From assembly GCA_019113165.1 (NCBI GenBank), contig DXHV01000077.1, positions 46,777-110,776 on the forward strand: DNA of 64,000 nt, read 5' to 3'. The position numbers were made by a program, and so were the translations under genes. The notes below the pieces were generated by a model. It was given only the letters and a program-made list of their open reading frames with translations. It did not search any database and had not been told where the DNA came from. Source of the DNA: Candidatus Desulfovibrio intestinipullorum (GTDB lineage: Bacteria; Desulfobacterota; Desulfovibrionia; Desulfovibrionales; Desulfovibrionaceae). This document shows, one piece after another, positions 41,168 through 51,136 of this stretch (positions are counted from its first letter, which is position 1; each line of letters opens with the position of its first letter).

Positions 41168-42058
41168 TTACCCATTCTGCGCTTCCGCTCCACCGACGAT
41201 GTCGATGAGCTCACTGGTGATGGAAGCCTGCCTTGTCTTGTTGAACAGCAGTGTCAGCGAGTTGATGAGATCCGTGCAGTTGCGTGTAGCATTGTCCATG
41301 GCGGCCATACGCGCTGCATGTTCACTGGCAGAGGTGTCCAGCATTCCCCTGTACGTCTGAACCTTGAGGTACTGCGGCAGGATGACTCCAAGCAGCTGTT
41401 CCTCGCTGGGTTCATAGAGATATTCACAATGGGGCCCTTCTGGGGCCTGATTGGAATTTTCGTCCGTCGCGGGGGTCTCGAAAGGCAGAAGCTGCAGGAC
41501 TCGCGGGGGCTGCTGGGCCATGGAGACGAATTCGCCATAGATCAGATAGACTTCGTCTATTTCCTCGGTTTCGTAGCCGTGGATGACTGTCTGGGCGACA
41601 GAGCTCGCCAGGGAGAAGTCCAGCGAACCCATGTGTTCACCATAGCTGTCCAGCATTTCCACTTCCGGCAGGCGGCGCAGGGCGTCACGCCCCTTGCGAC
41701 CGACGCAGATGGCTTTCACCTGCATGCCGGCAGCGGTTTTCTCGCGGACAAGCTTGAGAGCCTTGTCGATGATGGCAGCGTTGAAACTGCCACACAGACC
41801 CCTGTCCGAGGTGATGACGATAAGTGCGCAGTTCTTGTGCTCCTTGTGCACCTCGAGAAGAGGGTGGGAAGCACCGTCAACCTTGCTCGCCAGTTCGGTC
41901 AGGACGGATTTGTATTTGCTTGCAAAGGGACGGAAACGTTCAATGCGGGACTGGGCACCGCGCAGCTTAGCGGAAGCCACCATGTTCATGGCTTTCGTAA
42001 TCTGCTGTGTCTTTCCGACACCTGCAATTTTCATTTTGACATCTTTCAGAGAAGGCAT
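41168..42058 (-). CDS. atpG: F1 ATP synthase gamma subunit
   Basis: MPSLKDVKMKIAGVGKTQQITKAMNMVASAKLR...ITSDRGLCGSFNAAI...NATRNCTDLINSLTLLFNKTRQASITSELIDIVGGAEA. Confidence 0.97.
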   Translation of the reverse strand: MPSLKDVKMKIAGVGKTQQITKAMNMVASAKLRGAQSRIERFRPFASKYKSVLTELASKVDGASHPLLEVHKEHKNCALIVITSDRGLCGSFNAAIIDKALKLVREKTAAGMQVKAICVGRKGRDALRRLPEVEMLDSYGEHMGSLDFSLASSVAQTVIHGYETEEIDEVYLIYGEFVSMAQQPPRVLQLLPFETPATDENSNQAPEGPHCEYLYEPSEEQLLGVILPQYLKVQTYRGMLDTSASEHAARMAAMDNATRNCTDLINSLTLLFNKTRQASITSELIDIVGGAEAQNG

Positions 42059-42070
42059 GGCACCTCCGTG

Positions 42071-43579
42071 TTAGGCTGTATAGCCCTGCTTGAAAGACTC
42101 AATGGCGCTGTTGAGCTGCGCCTTGACGTCATTGTCAAGCACCTTCTTATCCCGGATGGCCTCCAGAATCTCCTTCTTCGTGTCGCGCATGTAGGTGAGG
42201 AATTTGCTTTCGAAATCTCTCACGTTCTCGACTGCAACGTCATCCAGGTAGCCGTTGGTGGCTGCGTAGATGGAGGCAACCTGTTCCTCGGCGGGCATTG
42301 GCTGGTACTGGGGCTGCTTGAGCAGTTCCACGAGGCGGGCACCGCGTTCCAGCTTGGCCTTGGTGGCCTTGTCAAGGTCGGAACCGAACTGAGCGAAGGC
42401 AGCCAGTTCACGATACTGGGCAAGGTCAAGACGCATGGTACCGGCAACCTGTTTCATGGCCTTGATCTGAGCGGCGCCACCCACACGGGAGACGGACAGA
42501 CCAACGTTGATGGCGGGACGCACACCGGCATTGAAGAGGTTGGGTTCCAGGTACACCTGGCCGTCGGTAATGGAAATAACGTTGGTGGGGATGTAGGCGG
42601 ACACGTCGCCGGCCTGAGTTTCGATGATGGGCAGAGCGGTCAGGGAGCCGCCACCCAGGGTATCGTTCAGCTTGGCAGCGCGTTCCAGGAGACGGGAGTG
42701 CAGATAGAAGACGTCGCCGGGGAAAGCTTCACGTCCGGGAGGACGGCGGAGCAGGAGGGACATCTGCCTGTATGCAACAGCCTGCTTGGAAAGGTCATCG
42801 TAGATGATGAGAGCATGCTGGCCCTTGTCACGATAGTATTCAGCCATCGTGCAGCCGGTATAGGCGGCGATGTACTGCAGGGGAGCAGGCTCGGAAGCAG
42901 TAGCGGAGATGATGGTGGTGTATTCCATGGCTCCGTACTTGCGCAGGGTGTCAGCAACCAGGGCCACGGTGGCCTTCTTCTGACCGATTGCGACGTAGAA
43001 GCAATGGATGTCCGTGTTCTTCTGGGCAAGAATGGCGTCTATGCAGACAGCCGTCTTGCCGGTCTGACGGTCACCAATGATGAGTTCGCGCTGGCCACGG
43101 CCGATGGGGGTCATGGCGTCGATGGCCTTCAGGCCGGTGGGCATGGGTTCGCACACGCTCTTGCGGGCGATGATGCCGGGGGCCTTGATTTCCACTTCGC
43201 GGACTTCGGAGGTGTCAATGGGTCCGAGACCGTCAATGGGCTGACCAAGGGGGTTCAGCACACGGCCCATGATGGCTTCGCCAACGGGCACGGAGAAGAT
43301 CTTGCCGGTTCTCTTGACCGTATCGCCTTCCTTGATGCCCGTGTCAGAGCCAAGAAGGGCAACACCCACATTGTCTTCTTCCAGGTTGAGGACCATGCCC
43401 ATGACGCCGCCGGGGAACTCGAGGAGTTCCATGGCCATGGCATTTTCCACGCCATAGACGCGGGCAATACCGTCACCGACGTAGAGCACGGTGCCGGTTT
43501 CGCTCATTTCTACGCGCTGGTCGTAGTTCTGGATTTCATCTTCGATGATTTTGCTGATTTCGTCTGCTTTAATCTGCAT
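42071..43579 (-). CDS. atpA: F1 ATP synthase alpha subunit
   Basis: [27 protein letters not shown]...[26 protein letters not shown]. Confidence 0.98.
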   Translation of the reverse strand: MQIKADEISKIIEDEIQNYDQRVEMSETGTVLYVGDGIARVYGVENAMAMELLEFPGGVMGMVLNLEEDNVGVALLGSDTGIKEGDTVKRTGKIFSVPVGEAIMGRVLNPLGQPIDGLGPIDTSEVREVEIKAPGIIARKSVCEPMPTGLKAIDAMTPIGRGQRELIIGDRQTGKTAVCIDAILAQKNTDIHCFYVAIGQKKATVALVADTLRKYGAMEYTTIISATASEPAPLQYIAAYTGCTMAEYYRDKGQHALIIYDDLSKQAVAYRQMSLLLRRPPGREAFPGDVFYLHSRLLERAAKLNDTLGGGSLTALPIIETQAGDVSAYIPTNVISITDGQVYLEPNLFNAGVRPAINVGLSVSRVGGAAQIKAMKQVAGTMRLDLAQYRELAAFAQFGSDLDKATKAKLERGARLVELLKQPQYQPMPAEEQVASIYAATNGYLDDVAVENVRDFESKFLTYMRDTKKEILEAIRDKKVLDNDVKAQLNSAIESFKQGYTA

Positions 43580-43582
43580 GTG

Positions 43583-44134
43583 CTAATTACCCCTCTTGAG
43601 CGTACTCCTCAGGATCTCCAACTGTGCACGCAGGCTCGAATCCAGGATTCGATCGCCCACCTTAAGGACGACTCCGCCCAAGATGGCCGGATCCACATCA
43701 AAGGTGAGTTCCAATGCTGCACTGGCCTTTGCTTCAAGTTCTGCCTTGACAGACTTTTGTTTAGCCTGTGACAGGGGAATGGCGGTTGTGAGCGTTCCAC
43801 GAATGACGCCCTTGGCCTCGTCAAGCAGTTTGGTGTAGGCCTGGACAATGCTGCGATAGTACGGCAGGCGTTCCTTGTCAGCCAGAAGATAGCAGAAGTT
43901 ACGCGTAACGGTATCGCAGCCTATTTTATCAAGAAGGTCGGTAAGGACCTTCTTTTTTTCAGCGACTGTAAAGATAGGGCTCTTAAAGACATTATCCAGG
44001 ACGGGATTTTCATCAAGCATGCCTTTCAGCTGCAAGAATGTTTGTCCACGCGTGGAAATTACGTCGTTGCCTTCCTGCATTCCCAGTTTGAAAACAGCGC
44101 TGGCGTAACGACGGGCAATGCGTTTGTCGGTCAT
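43583..44134 (-). CDS. atpH: F1 ATP synthase delta subunit
   Basis: RIARRYASAVFKLG...NFCYLLADKERLPYYRSIVQAY...VDPAILGGVVLKVGDRILDSSLRAQLE. Confidence 0.95.
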   Translation of the reverse strand: MTDKRIARRYASAVFKLGMQEGNDVISTRGQTFLQLKGMLDENPVLDNVFKSPIFTVAEKKKVLTDLLDKIGCDTVTRNFCYLLADKERLPYYRSIVQAYTKLLDEAKGVIRGTLTTAIPLSQAKQKSVKAELEAKASAALELTFDVDPAILGGVVLKVGDRILDSSLRAQLEILRSTLKRGN

Positions 44135-44715
44135 TGCAGCACCACCTTCTTCAGGGAGTTGTCAATAAGTTTCTCATGTTTGCTTTTGTTGAGCGTTTTG
44201 AGAAGCTTGTCACGGGTTGCATCAATCAGCTCGTCGGCAATGGTTGCACGCATCTGCTGAACAATGCTCTGGCCTTCACTTTCTGCAGTGACGTGGGCCA
44301 TGGCAACGATCTGCTTAGCCTGTTCCTGAGCCTGGGCGATGATGTCATTCTTGAGTGCTTCAGCCTGAGCCTTGCTTTCCTCAAGGATAGCAGCCCTTTC
44401 AGCCTCAAGATTGGCAATACGCTTCTCGATTTCGGCTAAGCGGGCCTGGGCCTGCTCACGCTTGGCGGTCAGATCATCAATACCGTCCTTGATGCTCTGC
44501 TTGCGTCCCCTGAAGAAGTTGACGCACAGCTTGCCAGCAAAGTGCCAGAGAATGGCAACGAAGATGACAAGGTTGACAATACGCCAGGCGAAGTCTCCCC
44601 AGGGGAGCTCATGGCCGCCTTCCGAGGCCATGGCAGGGGCGGCGAAGAGAAGGCCTGCAGCACAGACTGCGGCCATCATTCCCACCATGGCTGTACACAC
44701 ATGTTTCTTCCTCAA
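44131..44715 (-). CDS. atpF: F0 ATP synthase b subunit
   Basis: Signal-like N-terminus, FAWRIVNLVIFVAILWHFAGKLCVNFFRGRKQSIKDGIDDL; coiled coil. Confidence 0.92.
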   Translation of the reverse strand: MRKKHVCTAMVGMMAAVCAAGLLFAAPAMASEGGHELPWGDFAWRIVNLVIFVAILWHFAGKLCVNFFRGRKQSIKDGIDDLTAKREQAQARLAEIEKRIANLEAERAAILEESKAQAEALKNDIIAQAQEQAKQIVAMAHVTAESEGQSIVQQMRATIADELIDATRDKLLKTLNKSKHEKLIDNSLKKVVLQ

Positions 44716-44759
44716 TGCATCCCACCTCCTGTTATCTACCTGTCTCGCCCCAGCCGGGA

Positions 44760-45176
44760 CTAACCCAGAACACGAGTGGCGAGTTGCTGGGAAAAACTGT
44801 CGACCTTGGCACGCAGTTCCTTGAGGGACTCTTCAGCCTCGGCATTCAACCGGGCGCGTGCTTCACCAAGGATGCCCTGAGCTTCTTTTTGTGCCTCGTC
44901 AAGTACGGCCTGCTGTTCTTTCAAGCCGGCGTTGCGGCCATCCTCGCGGTTTGCCGCAGCGTCCTGACGTGCCTTTACCAGCTGTGCTTCGTACTCATCG
45001 AGACTGCTCTGGGCCTTGCTGGCAAAGCCTTCGGCATCATTGCTCAGATTGGCCATCATGGCCTTTCTTTCACTAATGATCTTGCGAATGGGCTTGATGA
45101 GCAGATAGTTGAGAACGACAATTGTGATCAGAAAATTCACAAGCTGAAAAAGCAATGTTATGTTGAGATCCAGCAC
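44760..45176 (-). CDS. F0 ATP synthase b'-type subunit
   Basis: VLDLNITLLFQLVNFLITIVVLNYLLIKPIRKIISERKAMM; GTG start at 45176 behind GAGGAGG. Confidence 0.88.
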   Translation of the reverse strand: MLDLNITLLFQLVNFLITIVVLNYLLIKPIRKIISERKAMMANLSNDAEGFASKAQSSLDEYEAQLVKARQDAAANREDGRNAGLKEQQAVLDEAQKEAQGILGEARARLNAEAEESLKELRAKVDSFSQQLATRVLG

Positions 45177-45332
45177 GTTCCATCCTCCTCGGAAAAGAGT
45201 GGCAGGCATTACGTTAATTTAGGTTTATACTAGCTCTAACTTTCTGTGTCAATGTGTTTTTGGAGGAACATGTCCTTCATAAGGAACTTTTTTGCTTTTT
45301 TCTGTTATTTCAAACTGTTGGAAAAATGGCGG

Positions 45333-45410
45333 TTGCCGGCCACCGGGCAAAACCCGGTCCGGGACTCCCCGGGAACGGCAAAGCCAGGTCGCTGGCTGCG
45401 ACCTGGCTTT
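45333..45410. other. Compact multi-hairpin (branched RNA-like) element upstream of atp operon
   Basis: TTGCCG/CGGCAA (45333-45338/45376-45381) encloses ACCGGG/CCCGGT (45342-47/45353-58) and CCGGG/CCCGG (45359-63/45368-72); followed by perfect 13-bp hairpin AAAGCCAGGTCGC-tggct-GCGACCTGGCTTT (45380-45410). Confidence 0.6.
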
Positions 45411-45731
45411 GGCTTGGAAAATCCCTGGTTTTAGATTGACAGAGTACACAAAATGCGGAGAAAAATCTCGTTTTTCTGAAAAACAAGAGAGTCCAGGATG
45501 TGTTTATGATAAATTAGAGAAAAAAGTAGAACGTTTTTTCACCAGATTGTCACGAGAACGCATTCAGTCTGCGTCCTGGCCATGCGGGGCCATCATGCTG
45601 GGAACTGCATGGTATCCCTTGAATTTTCTTGCAAAATCACGACAATTCTCATTTGCGGACAAGGCGTGACTGCCGGCTGCTCCTTCGGGCATGCGAACTC
45701 TGGCAGCGATTAGTGTCTTGATATTTCTTTA

Positions 45732-46271
45732 TCAATCACTGCCCTTGTGTGACTTGAGCAGTTTGAGAACAATTTCACACAAAAGGGACGGAGATTGAGT
45801 GCCGTCAAGGCAGGAGTGCGCACAGGCCTGATAGAGCGGCTCGCGGCTGCGAAGCACATCGGCCACTTCTTCCTGCAGGCCTGCTCCGGTGAGGGAGGGG
45901 CGCTGGGCCACCTTGGGATCGGCTGCCAGACGGTGGACCAGTTCCGGTACCGGCACCTGCAGGTAGAGGCAGATCCCCGTGGCATGGAGAAGCCTGCGGT
46001 TTTCCTCCCTGAGCACTATACCGCCGCCCGTGGAGATGACAGCCGTCCCCTCTCCTGCGGTTTCCCCGATGACCTGCCTGAGTGTCTGGTGTTCTTCGTC
46101 GCGGAAGCGATCCCAGCCTTCCCTGGCCACAAATTCGGCAATGCTGCCTCCTGTGCGTGTGCAGAAGACCTGATCCGTATCCAGAAAGACAGCCTGGCAG
46201 GTTTCGGCAAGGGCTGCGCCGACGGTTGTCTTGCCGCAGGCCCGCGGTCCGGTGAGATAGATGCGCTGCAT
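45732..46271 (-). CDS. Shikimate kinase
   Basis: MQRIYLTGPRACGKTTVGAALAETCQAVFLDTDQVF...FRDEEHQTLRQV...VISTGGGIVL. Confidence 0.92.
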   Translation of the reverse strand: MQRIYLTGPRACGKTTVGAALAETCQAVFLDTDQVFCTRTGGSIAEFVAREGWDRFRDEEHQTLRQVIGETAGEGTAVISTGGGIVLREENRRLLHATGICLYLQVPVPELVHRLAADPKVAQRPSLTGAGLQEEVADVLRSREPLYQACAHSCLDGTQSPSLLCEIVLKLLKSHKGSD

Positions 46272-46279
46272 GGTGCTGC

Positions 46280-47338
46280 CTACAGGACGGTGATGCCGTT
46301 TTCCTCGACCAGAACAGTGACTTCCAGACGGACGCCGCACTGGCCGGGATAGTAGAGGCCCGGTTCCACGGTGACGGTCATGCCGGGTTCCAGGGGCCCC
46401 TCGGAATAGATATGGAAGGAAGGCAGTTCATGGGTGTCCAGACCAACCCCGTGCCCGAGACCGTGGGTGAAGTGCTCCTCGACCCCGGCCTTGCGGAAGA
46501 CCTCCTGGGCATAGTGGGCCAGTGCTGCCAGGGGCAGGCTGGGTTCCATGCGATCAAGGACCGCTTTCTGGGCTTCGGCCACAAGGTCCCTGGTCCGGGC
46601 AAAGAGATCGCTTTCCCTTTCCCCGAACCAGAAGGAGCGGGTCTGGTCGGAGCAGTAGCTGTCCACCCTGCAGCCCACATCCAGCAGCACACCCGTGTTG
46701 GGCACAAGGGGCCTCTGGGAGGGCACGGCATGGGGCAGTGCGGCATTGGCGCCAAAGGCCACGATGCTCGGAAAGGCCAGTTCGCTTGCTCCGTGTTCCC
46801 GGAAGTAGCGCTCGATCTGCCAGCTCAGCTCGGCCTCGGTCATGCCCTCCTTCAGGATGCCGGGCACCCATTCCAGCATGGCATGGTTCAGGGCAAAGGA
46901 TTTCTTGAGGGCTTCCCGCTCCTCCGCATCCTTGTGGAGCCGCAGCTGTTCCACAAGACCATTGCAGGCCTCAAGGGGCCGGTCTGCGGTCAGGGTACGG
47001 GCCATTTCTGCCGTCATGCTGCGGGACTCAAATCCTATGCGTGCACCGCTGTCGGCCAGAATCTGCTTCAGTGTCTCGACGAAATTCCTGCGGTAGATGA
47101 CAAGCCCTTCTTCCGGCCAGAACTGCCGGGCTGCATCCTGGTATCTGGGGTCCGTGAGGAGATAGTCCTTTCCGGAACGGGTAATGACCAGGAAGCCGGA
47201 GCTTTCGTTGAACTGCACATCATGCAGCTCGAAGCCAGAGAGATAGAATCTGTTGCTGGGATTGCTGATCAGAAGGGCATCAAGGGAGCGCTCTGCAAGC
47301 AGTTCACGCAGACGCTCTCGTCTCTGGGCATGGGACAT
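46280..47338 (-). CDS. Xaa-Pro aminopeptidase (M24 family)
   Basis: LLDVGCRVDSYCSDQTRSFWFG...HGLGHGVGLDTHELPSF...GMTVTVEPGLYYPGQCGVRLE. Confidence 0.93.
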   Translation of the reverse strand: MSHAQRRERLRELLAERSLDALLISNPSNRFYLSGFELHDVQFNESSGFLVITRSGKDYLLTDPRYQDAARQFWPEEGLVIYRRNFVETLKQILADSGARIGFESRSMTAEMARTLTADRPLEACNGLVEQLRLHKDAEEREALKKSFALNHAMLEWVPGILKEGMTEAELSWQIERYFREHGASELAFPSIVAFGANAALPHAVPSQRPLVPNTGVLLDVGCRVDSYCSDQTRSFWFGERESDLFARTRDLVAEAQKAVLDRMEPSLPLAALAHYAQEVFRKAGVEEHFTHGLGHGVGLDTHELPSFHIYSEGPLEPGMTVTVEPGLYYPGQCGVRLEVTVLVEENGITVL

Positions 47339-47485
47339 GGGTGAACTCCCTCATATATATAGGTTCAGAGTCGGAGAAGAAAAATGTGTGCTCCCCATGG
47401 TCCGGTCAGGGGACAGGGCTGGAGAACGGGCCGGATGCGGCCGGAACAAGACAATGAGACGTGGATGCGAGGAAGCGTGGTGCGG

Positions 47486-47932
47486 TCAGCTGACAGTATC
47501 GCCTGTGAGCGACTCTGACGGCTGCGGCGGGCGCAGGGTCCGTACAAGGTCCCTGTTGGCGGCAAGAAAGCCGAGCTCCCCTGCCCTGTCATGGGCCTGC
47601 CAGCAGAGGGTCTGGCCCTCGCGGGGCCTGGGTTCGCCGGCAAAGGCAGTGACATGGAAAAAGTGCAGGTGCACCTCAAGGCCGTCTTCGGGATAGCTGT
47701 GCGTGAAGGTGCACAGGGGCTGACTCTGCAGCACCCGTATCCCCAGCTCCTCTTCAAGTTCGCGCTCCAGGGCATGGGCAGCGTCTTCGCCCGGGCGGAT
47801 CTTGCCTCCGGGAAATTCCCAGAAGCCTGCCTGCACCCTGTCTGCCGGCCTCTGGCAGCAGAGGATGGTTGTCCCCCGCCAGATGATGCCTGCGGCGACA
47901 TCCACATGGCGCAGGCTGGGACTGTTCTTCAC
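47486..47932 (-). CDS. NUDIX hydrolase, MutT-like
   Basis: GFWEFPGGKIRPGEDAAHALERELEEELGI (Nudix box). GTG start placed at 47932 to avoid overlap. Confidence 0.88.
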   Translation of the reverse strand: MKNSPSLRHVDVAAGIIWRGTTILCCQRPADRVQAGFWEFPGGKIRPGEDAAHALERELEEELGIRVLQSQPLCTFTHSYPEDGLEVHLHFFHVTAFAGEPRPREGQTLCWQAHDRAGELGFLAANRDLVRTLRPPQPSESLTGDTVS

Positions 47933-47987
47933 GACACGACTCCTTGAGGCTCGGGCTTTTTGTTCGGAACACCACAGTGCCTCGTGG

Positions 47988-49985
47988 CTACTTGCCCGCC
48001 TCCTTTTCCGCTGCGGCAATTTCCTGTTCCAGACTGTCCAGCCTGACCAGCAGATCCTCGCATACCCCCTTCAGTTCCTCGTATCTGGCAAGAAGCTTCG
48101 TGGAGAGGGCCTTGTCGGCATAGGTGTCCGGATCGGCCAGCTTCTGCTCGGTCTCCTGCTCCTCGGTCATGGCCGCATCGAGTTCCTTCTCGAGTCGTGC
48201 GTACTGTTCCTTGAGGGGCTTGAGCTTCTTGTGCAGGGCATTGCGGGCCTCGGCCTGTTCACGGCGCAGGCGCTTCACCTCGTCCCTGCTCAGACCCGTC
48301 CTGGAGGCCGCGTTTTTGTCCTCCCTGACCTGGGCCTGCTGAGTGGCCTGGGGCTGGGCCTGGGCAGGCGTTTCCTGGGCGGCCTGCTGGGCATGGTGGA
48401 TTTCGTCGTATTCGGCAAAGGAGGCATAGTTGTGGATGCCTTCTTCGTCCAGGGCCCAGATTTCGCACCCTGTCTCGCTCAGCAGCCAGCGGTCATGGGC
48501 CACCATGACCAGGGTGCCCTCGTAGTGCTTCAGGGCGCTGGCCAGAGCCTCGCGGCTTTCGAGATCCAGATGGTTGGTTGGTTCATCGAGAAGCAGCAGG
48601 TTGCAGCGCTTGAGGAATAGGGAGGCCAGGACCAGACGGCATTTTTCTCCGCCGGACAGGTTGCCGATGAGCCGGTCAAAGAAGTTCTGCCCCAGCAGAA
48701 AGAGGCCGAGCACACTCATGAGCTCCTCTTCAGTGGTATGCGGATCGCTCATGTTGCGCATCTGGGCAAGAACCGTCATGTCGGGACGGAGCAGCTCCAT
48801 CTGATGCTGGGCATAGTAGCCCACCCTGGCGCTGGTGCTGTGCTGCAGGATGCCGCCCGTGGGGGCCAGGCGCTCGGCGAGCAGCTTGATCAGAGTGGAT
48901 TTGCCGCAGCCGTTGTGACCCACAAAGGCCACGCGCTGGCCGTTGTACACCGAGAAGTTCAGCCTGGGCCACATGCGCTTGCCGTCCGGGAAGTGAAACT
49001 CGAGATCGATGGCATGGAAGATGAGCTTTTCGGCATGGGGCGGCTGCGGCCAGCTGAACCTGAGTTCCTTGCGCTTGGGCTCCGGCCTGTAGCCCTCAAG
49101 CTCCTTCTCCAGCTTCTTGACCTGCTTGAGACGGGAACCGGCCTGCCGGGCCTTGGTGGCCTTGTAGCGGAAGCGATCCACAAAGGCCATCTTCTTTTGC
49201 AGGTCGTCCTGCAGGGCCTTGCGTTCCCGATCCCTCTGCACCTCGTATTCTTCCTGCAGCTTCAGGAACTGCGAATAGGTGGCCTTGCGGAACAGGGGCT
49301 TGCTGCCGCCAAGATAGAGGACGTGGGAGCTCACATGGTCCATGAAGACGCGGTCGTGGGCCACAAAGACGAGCACGCCCTGGAAGTTCTTGAGGAAGTC
49401 TTCCAGCCACTCCACGGCATCAATGTCCAAGTGGTTGGTCGGTTCGTCCAGCAGCAGAATGTCGGCTCCGGCCGTAAGAATGCGGGCCAGCTTGGCGCGC
49501 TCCCGCCAGCCGCCGGACAGTTCGCCCAGGGGCTTGTTCCACTTTTCCTGGGAAAAGCCCAGGCCCGAGAGTACGGTCTTGGCCCGTTGTTCGGGATTGT
49601 AGCCAAAGCTTGCCTCAAGTTCGCTCTGCCTGTGCATGAGCTGCTTGATGCGAGCCTCGTCCTTGTCCCGGGTCGCCTGTTCCCATTCCAGCCAGAACTC
49701 GTTCCAGTCGTGCACGACATCGAGCACATAGGTCAGCAGGGGCGTCTGCTGGGCTTCCGGAGTCAGTTCCTGTTCCACGTAGCCCAGGCGCGTTCCCGAA
49801 GGAATGAGAACACGGCCCGAATCCGGCACTTCGATGCCGGCAATGAGACGAAGCAGGGTTGATTTGCCCATGCCGTTGGGGCCGCAGACACACAGATGCA
49901 TGCCGGATTCTATGTCCAGGGAGAAGTTGGTGAAGATGTCCCTGCCGCCAAAGGCCTTGGAGATTTCATGGAGCGTTATTTTCAT
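47988..49985 (-). CDS. ABC-F family ATPase
   Basis: Two Walker A (GPNGMGKST, GHNGCGKST), two signature motifs (LSGGWRERAKLA, LSGGEKCRLVLA), ABC-F linker. ATG at 49985. Confidence 0.95.
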   Translation of the reverse strand: MKITLHEISKAFGGRDIFTNFSLDIESGMHLCVCGPNGMGKSTLLRLIAGIEVPDSGRVLIPSGTRLGYVEQELTPEAQQTPLLTYVLDVVHDWNEFWLEWEQATRDKDEARIKQLMHRQSELEASFGYNPEQRAKTVLSGLGFSQEKWNKPLGELSGGWRERAKLARILTAGADILLLDEPTNHLDIDAVEWLEDFLKNFQGVLVFVAHDRVFMDHVSSHVLYLGGSKPLFRKATYSQFLKLQEEYEVQRDRERKALQDDLQKKMAFVDRFRYKATKARQAGSRLKQVKKLEKELEGYRPEPKRKELRFSWPQPPHAEKLIFHAIDLEFHFPDGKRMWPRLNFSVYNGQRVAFVGHNGCGKSTLIKLLAERLAPTGGILQHSTSARVGYYAQHQMELLRPDMTVLAQMRNMSDPHTTEEELMSVLGLFLLGQNFFDRLIGNLSGGEKCRLVLASLFLKRCNLLLLDEPTNHLDLESREALASALKHYEGTLVMVAHDRWLLSETGCEIWALDEEGIHNYASFAEYDEIHHAQQAAQETPAQAQPQATQQAQVREDKNAASRTGLSRDEVKRLRREQAEARNALHKKLKPLKEQYARLEKELDAAMTEEQETEQKLADPDTYADKALSTKLLARYEELKGVCEDLLVRLDSLEQEIAAAEKEAGK

Positions 49986-50116
49986 CACTGAATATTGGCG
50001 CAAAGCCCCCTGCATCTCTGCAGGGGGCATGCACATCTGTCCTTGTCTTGAGTTCTGTACACGGATTGTTTTATGGCACGGGCCCTTGGGCCAAGTGCAC
50101 GGGCTGGCAAGGGTTG

Positions 50117-51136
50117 CTAAAGGAGCCGCCTCTTTTTGTACCCGGCCACGGCTTCCTCCATGCCACTTGCCAGATCCATGGCCGGAGCAAAGCCGAGCTC
50201 GGAGACAATGCGATAATTGCAGCCAATCCAGCCGCACTGCCTGGCTTCGCGGAACTTGTCCAGGTTCCAGTTCGGCGCCCTGCCTCCGGAGGAGACCAGC
50301 CTGCTTATCAGGGTGGCCGCACCCGAGCTGGCCAGGGCTGCCAGCCCCATGAACCAGAGCGGCAGGGGAATGAGATGTGCTTCCCTGCCCAGGGCCCTGG
50401 CTGCCTGCCGGTAGAAGTCGGCCATGGTCACGGTGTGGCCGTCGCTCAGATGGTAGATGCCCTGAGCCCTGGGTTCACAGGCCAGCAGGATGGCACGGGC
50501 TACGTCGTCTACATGGATGACGGACACGGGAAAGGAACGCCCGAGTCCCGGTACAACGCCCACGCCCCGGGCTAGGCCTTTGAACACGGGCAGGAGTCCG
50601 AGGTCGCCCGACCCGTAGATGATGGGGGGCCTGAGGATGACCAGGCGATCTCCTGCGGCACCGCGCAAAATGTTTTCGGAAAGGTACTTGGACCAGCCGT
50701 AGGCAGACACTGGGGTGCATGGCTCTTCCTCTGTCCTGCCCGGATCGCGGTCGCAGGGGCCTGCGGCTGCGAGGGAAGAGACGAGGACGACACGCTCAGG
50801 CCCCTTGTCTCCGAGATTGTGCAGCATGCCTGCCAGGTTCTGGGCCACGCCGCAGTTGTCCTTAAGATAATCCTGCCAGCCCAGGCCGAACAGCAGGGCT
50901 GCCATATGGATGAAGATGTCACACTGGGCAAGCTCGTCCTGGAAGCCTGTGCTGTTGCGCAAATCCGTGCGCACAATCCTGACCGAGTCGGGAAGATGCG
51001 AGGTCCTGGAGGAAGACCGGCACAGAAGTGTGACTCTGGCACCGGCGTCAAGGAGCATGGGCACAACCCTGCTCCCCACAAAGCCGGTTCCGCCGGTGAG
51101 AAGAACCCGCTTGTTCTGTAACACTGAGCTGTTCAC
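50117..51136 (-). CDS. NAD-dependent epimerase/dehydratase
   Basis: RVLLTGGTGFVGSRVVPMLLDAGARVTLLCR...YGWSKYLSENIL...ILRPPIIYG. Confidence 0.9.
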   Translation of the reverse strand: MNSSVLQNKRVLLTGGTGFVGSRVVPMLLDAGARVTLLCRSSSRTSHLPDSVRIVRTDLRNSTGFQDELAQCDIFIHMAALLFGLGWQDYLKDNCGVAQNLAGMLHNLGDKGPERVVLVSSLAAAGPCDRDPGRTEEEPCTPVSAYGWSKYLSENILRGAAGDRLVILRPPIIYGSGDLGLLPVFKGLARGVGVVPGLGRSFPVSVIHVDDVARAILLACEPRAQGIYHLSDGHTVTMADFYRQAARALGREAHLIPLPLWFMGLAALASSGAATLISRLVSSGGRAPNWNLDKFREARQCGWIGCNYRIVSELGFAPAMDLASGMEEAVAGYKKRRLL

